From Paenibacillus rhizovicinus (lineage in GTDB: Bacteria; Bacillota; Bacilli; Paenibacillales; Paenibacillaceae), in the NCBI RefSeq assembly GCF_010365285.1, contig NZ_CP048286.1, positions 2,680,501 through 2,744,500 of the forward strand: a stretch of DNA of 64,000 nucleotides, written 5' to 3'. Every line of letters starts with the position of its first letter. The first letter of the stretch is position 1. The notes under the pieces were generated by a model, which saw only the letters and a list, made by a program, of their open reading frames with translations, was not told the DNA's origin and made no database searches. Shown here in pieces: positions 63,289-64,000 of the stretch. The translations under genes were made by a program, and so were the position numbers.

Positions 63289-64000
63289 GAAGTTACCTCC
63301 TGGCGATCTACTGATAAATCTTCTTGAATAGCCTCCATAACACTGGCTTTCGTAAAATATTGCTGCACGTATTGAATAGATTTGCTCGACAAACGCTCAA
63401 GCAGACCGAAGTTATCATAAGCTTCAATCACGCGCTTAGCGAATTCAACCGAACCATTGACTTCAATTAAGCATCCTTCAACTTCCTTTAATCCCTCTGA
63501 ACCTGTAGGAGTCGTCACAATTGGACAACCGTTGAACATCGCTTCAACCACTTTCCCCTTTACCCCTGCACCATAACGTAATGGTACGATAACGATACGG
63601 CAACGCCTGTAATACTCCGCTAATTGTTCGTCTGTAACGTAGCCGGCGATAGAAATTGAAGGAGACTGCAATTGTTTAATTTCATCTGGCGGATTAGATC
63701 CAACGACATGCAGCTTAATCTCAGGGTTCTCTTCTACTATTGTTGGCAGAACTTCTTTTGTGAACCAAAGGACTGCATCCACATTAGGCTTATGACCAAA
63801 CCCGCCAACGAATAGCAAATCTTTCTTCAGGCCAAAATCAACTTTATCCATTTTTTTCGTAGAGTCATAGATATACGCAGGAATCGCCCTTGCTCTTACT
63901 TTCGGGAAAAGTTGCTTAATTTCATCGATTTCAACCTGTGAAGGATAATACGAGATGTCCGACTTATTAAATAACTCAGATTCGAGTGTCTTCCACTCTT
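63285..64000 (-). CDS. Glycosyltransferase family 4, partial
   Basis: The frame is open from the right edge to the stop at 63285 (about 238 codons). It is the C-terminal half of a GT-B enzyme: [30 protein letters not shown], the donor-binding [19 protein letters not shown], and [33 protein letters not shown] with the conserved glutamates. The N-terminal acceptor domain lies outside the window. Likely transfers a sugar in the heptose/rhamnose glycan. Confidence 0.9.
   Translation of the reverse strand, partial: EWKTLESELFNKSDISYYPSQVEIDEIKQLFPKVRARAIPAYIYDSTKKMDKVDFGLKKDLLFVGGFGHKPNVDAVLWFTKEVLPTIVEENPEIKLHVVGSNPPDEIKQLQSPSISIAGYVTDEQLAEYYRRCRIVIVPLRYGAGVKGKVVEAMFNGCPIVTTPTGSEGLKEVEGCLIEVNGSVEFAKRVIEAYDNFGLLERLSSKSIQYVQQYFTKASVMEAIQEDLSVDRQEVTS

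Overview
The window looks like a chromosomal segment of a spore-forming, moderately high-GC Gram-positive of the Paenibacillaceae (Paenibacillus/Cohnella type). The clues are strong AGGAGG-type ribosome binding sites, a guanine riboswitch in front of a purine permease, a complete tapA-sipW-tasA / sinR / sinI biofilm locus, Bacillus-type homologues throughout (guaA, fabI, hemL, folE, yneF, queG, lepB, a DUF402 protein) and many short hairpin terminators. The organism call is inference from gene content. Nothing here is plasmid or phage: no integrase, transposase, tRNA, rRNA or CRISPR array was seen.

Layout. 0-5.6 kb: riboswitch-controlled purine permease, PrsA-like foldase, HupE/UreJ-type membrane protein and guaA. 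6.2-10.2 kb: a ParM-like actin divergent from an M23 peptidase gene that overlaps a bactofilin gene with a very long acidic tail. 10.4-15.5 kb: MoxR ATPase - DUF58 - transglutaminase operon. 15.8-26.9 kb: S41 peptidase, an APH-like kinase, a three-gene ABC-2 transporter followed by bcp, an LCP protein, hemL, a GntR/DUF1648 pair and an inositol monophosphatase. 27.1-30.9 kb: the biofilm locus. 30.9-42 kb: fabI, uvsE with a small partner, a repeat-rich 1 kb gap, ddl, a cell-wall-type amidase, acnA and two glycosyltransferases. 42.3-50.6 kb: a small unknown protein, a BNR beta-propeller protein, IclR regulator, alpha/beta hydrolase, folE, yneF, queG, lepB, a DUF402 phosphatase and a GNAT enzyme. 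50.9-64 kb: a surface-glycan cluster, all on the minus strand.

Biofilm locus. The tapA-like, sipW and tasA genes form one minus-strand operon. Its upstream region carries several copies of GTTCTTT, the motif known for SinR in Bacillus subtilis. A clear SinR gene lies divergently. A 48-residue SinI anti-repressor gene, too short for ordinary gene finders, lies convergent and tail-to-tail with sinR, with only 9 bases between the stop codons and no terminator that I can see in between. Two Spo0A-type boxes (TGTCGAA) precede sinI. This predicts a Spo0A - SinI - SinR - TasA circuit with possible antisense overlap between the sinR and sinI messages.

Glycan cluster. All four enzymes for GDP-D-glycero-alpha-D-manno-heptose (GmhA, HddA, GmhB, HddC) sit beside all four for dTDP-L-rhamnose (RmlA, C, B, D), with an undecaprenyl-phosphate sugar transferase, glycosyltransferases, an acyltransferase and a membrane-anchored glycosidase-like protein. 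This is the sugar pair known from some bacterial S-layer glycoprotein glycans. The heptose half is visibly AT-richer than the rest, and a 35-codon remnant of a sulfotransferase gene marks the junction with the rml genes, which suggests module exchange.

Other unexplained structure: a 72-base tandem repeat (about 4.7 copies) running up to the ribosome binding site of the uvsE operon, followed by a 191-base element bounded by perfect 11-base inverted repeats and a C-rich repeat tract; and a 131-base, strongly structured intergenic element after hemL.
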